This document shows, in pieces, positions 63,588 to 64,000 of a DNA stretch of 64,000 nt (position 1 is its first letter; each line of letters opens with the position of its first letter). The notes beneath the pieces were generated by a model, which was not told the DNA's origin, did not search any database, and worked only from the letters and a program-made list of their open reading frames with translations. A program made the translations under genes and the position numbers. This DNA comes from Planctomycetaceae bacterium (GTDB taxonomy: Bacteria > Planctomycetota > Phycisphaerae > UBA1845 > UTPLA1): assembly GCA_006969385.1 (NCBI GenBank), contig CP030884.1, forward strand, positions 1,426,001-1,490,000, given 5' to 3'.

Positions 63588-64000
63588 ATCTGTTTACACA
63601 TGAATGCAAGGATTCGCGTGCGGCAGCGGCCATTAGAGCATTTTTCACGCCGGTTTAGCGAAGCAAAGATCTTTCTCAGTCCCGGAGGGGCGCAGGTTGA
63701 AAGCCATGGATGGAGCGGCGCGAGCCGCGCAATCCATGGATCATGTTGCATTTCGCATTAAACCGGGGCAGCGGTGCTGGTACCTACGCTCCTTGCAGGG
63801 GCTTAATGTTCTTGCCACTGATTACCCCGGATTGCGCTCCGACCGCTAACGCGGTCTGCGCTACATCCGGGGCTGTCAACCGATCAGCCCTGCCGGGCTT
63901 GCAGACATAAGTGATCAAACGTGATCGAGTACAATGCCGCTACGATCAAATGAAAAAGGCTCTCGCCGGTGTATGTTATCGCTTGATATCTTCCACTGCT
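63588..64000. repeat. Intergenic region with complex inverted repeats
   Basis: Repeats at 63681-63905: CCATGGAT at 63704-63711 pairs with ATCCATGG at 63732-63739, with GCGGC and GCCGC nested inside; CCCCGGAT at 63825-63832 pairs with ATCCGGGG at 63865-63872 around the nested palindrome GACCGCTAACGCGGTC at 63841-63856. The 66-codon frame at 63710 crosses these repeats and has no domain. No gene supported. Confidence 0.7.

Overview
The window looks like a chromosomal segment of an uncultured planctomycete, probably near Phycisphaerae. This is an inference from several signs: PEP-CTERM and HAF-repeat exported proteins, many dockerin-type calcium-binding repeats, an H-X9-DG type pseudopilin, seven small membrane proteins ending in a CxxCGYxLxG-(n)-CPEC zinc ribbon, a TatC with a large periplasmic insertion, a TPR protein carrying RNA polymerase alpha-CTD modules, and the order dnaA-dnaN-DUF721-gyrB. 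No rRNA, tRNA or CRISPR array was recognised.

Layout. 1-3155: end of a class III cyclase, a PEP-CTERM protein and a glutaryl-CoA dehydrogenase-like enzyme. 3196-7473: a tandem array of six related membrane/zinc-ribbon proteins with a trypsin-like lipoprotein embedded in it. 7595-11253: a fused alpha/beta E1 2-oxoacid dehydrogenase and a HAF-repeat protein. 11346-16609 (minus): selB, selA, a seventh zinc-ribbon protein and an ApgM-type phosphoglycerate mutase. 17029-18522: an anchored TPR protein. 18827-23274 (minus): ECF sigma factor, membrane protein with a periplasmic dockerin, secreted cohesin-like protein and a VIT/VWA protein, which is the most interesting unit here. 24240-28553: pseudopilin and a 950-residue multi-dockerin protein. 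28763-33279: a sigma-70 factor, a pseudo-receiver, an aspartate aminotransferase, a transglutaminase-like membrane protein and a VOC protein. 33775-36948: a CvpA-like protein followed by an AT-richer restriction-modification pair. 37149-46676: glnS, an NfeD-like/flotillin pair, tatC, acpS, an Hpt-like protein, an FHA protein, hemW and an HNH-like protein. 46892-52494: an alpha/beta hydrolase, then desaturase, adenylating ligase and hydroxylase genes that suggest lipid modification. 52533-60309 (minus): the replication block dnaA, dnaN, DUF721, gyrB and a GT-C-like membrane protein, with perfect DnaA boxes at both ends. 60818-63587: TPR/alpha-CTD fusion and a SpoIID-domain lipoprotein.

How genes may work together. 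In the sigma operon the downstream membrane protein is predicted to put its N-terminus in the cytoplasm, where it could hold the sigma factor, and its dockerin in the periplasm. The next gene encodes an exported cohesin-like domain and the last a large VIT/VWA protein. A periplasmic cohesin-dockerin contact controlling a sigma factor is a testable inference. SelA and SelB imply selenocysteine decoding, with selC and selD elsewhere.

Intergenic DNA is unusual. Three families of GC-rich hairpin repeats (A, B, C below) recur between genes and often sit together as compound cassettes. Other hairpin families lie at 28707, 46690, 49877, 51492 and 63681.
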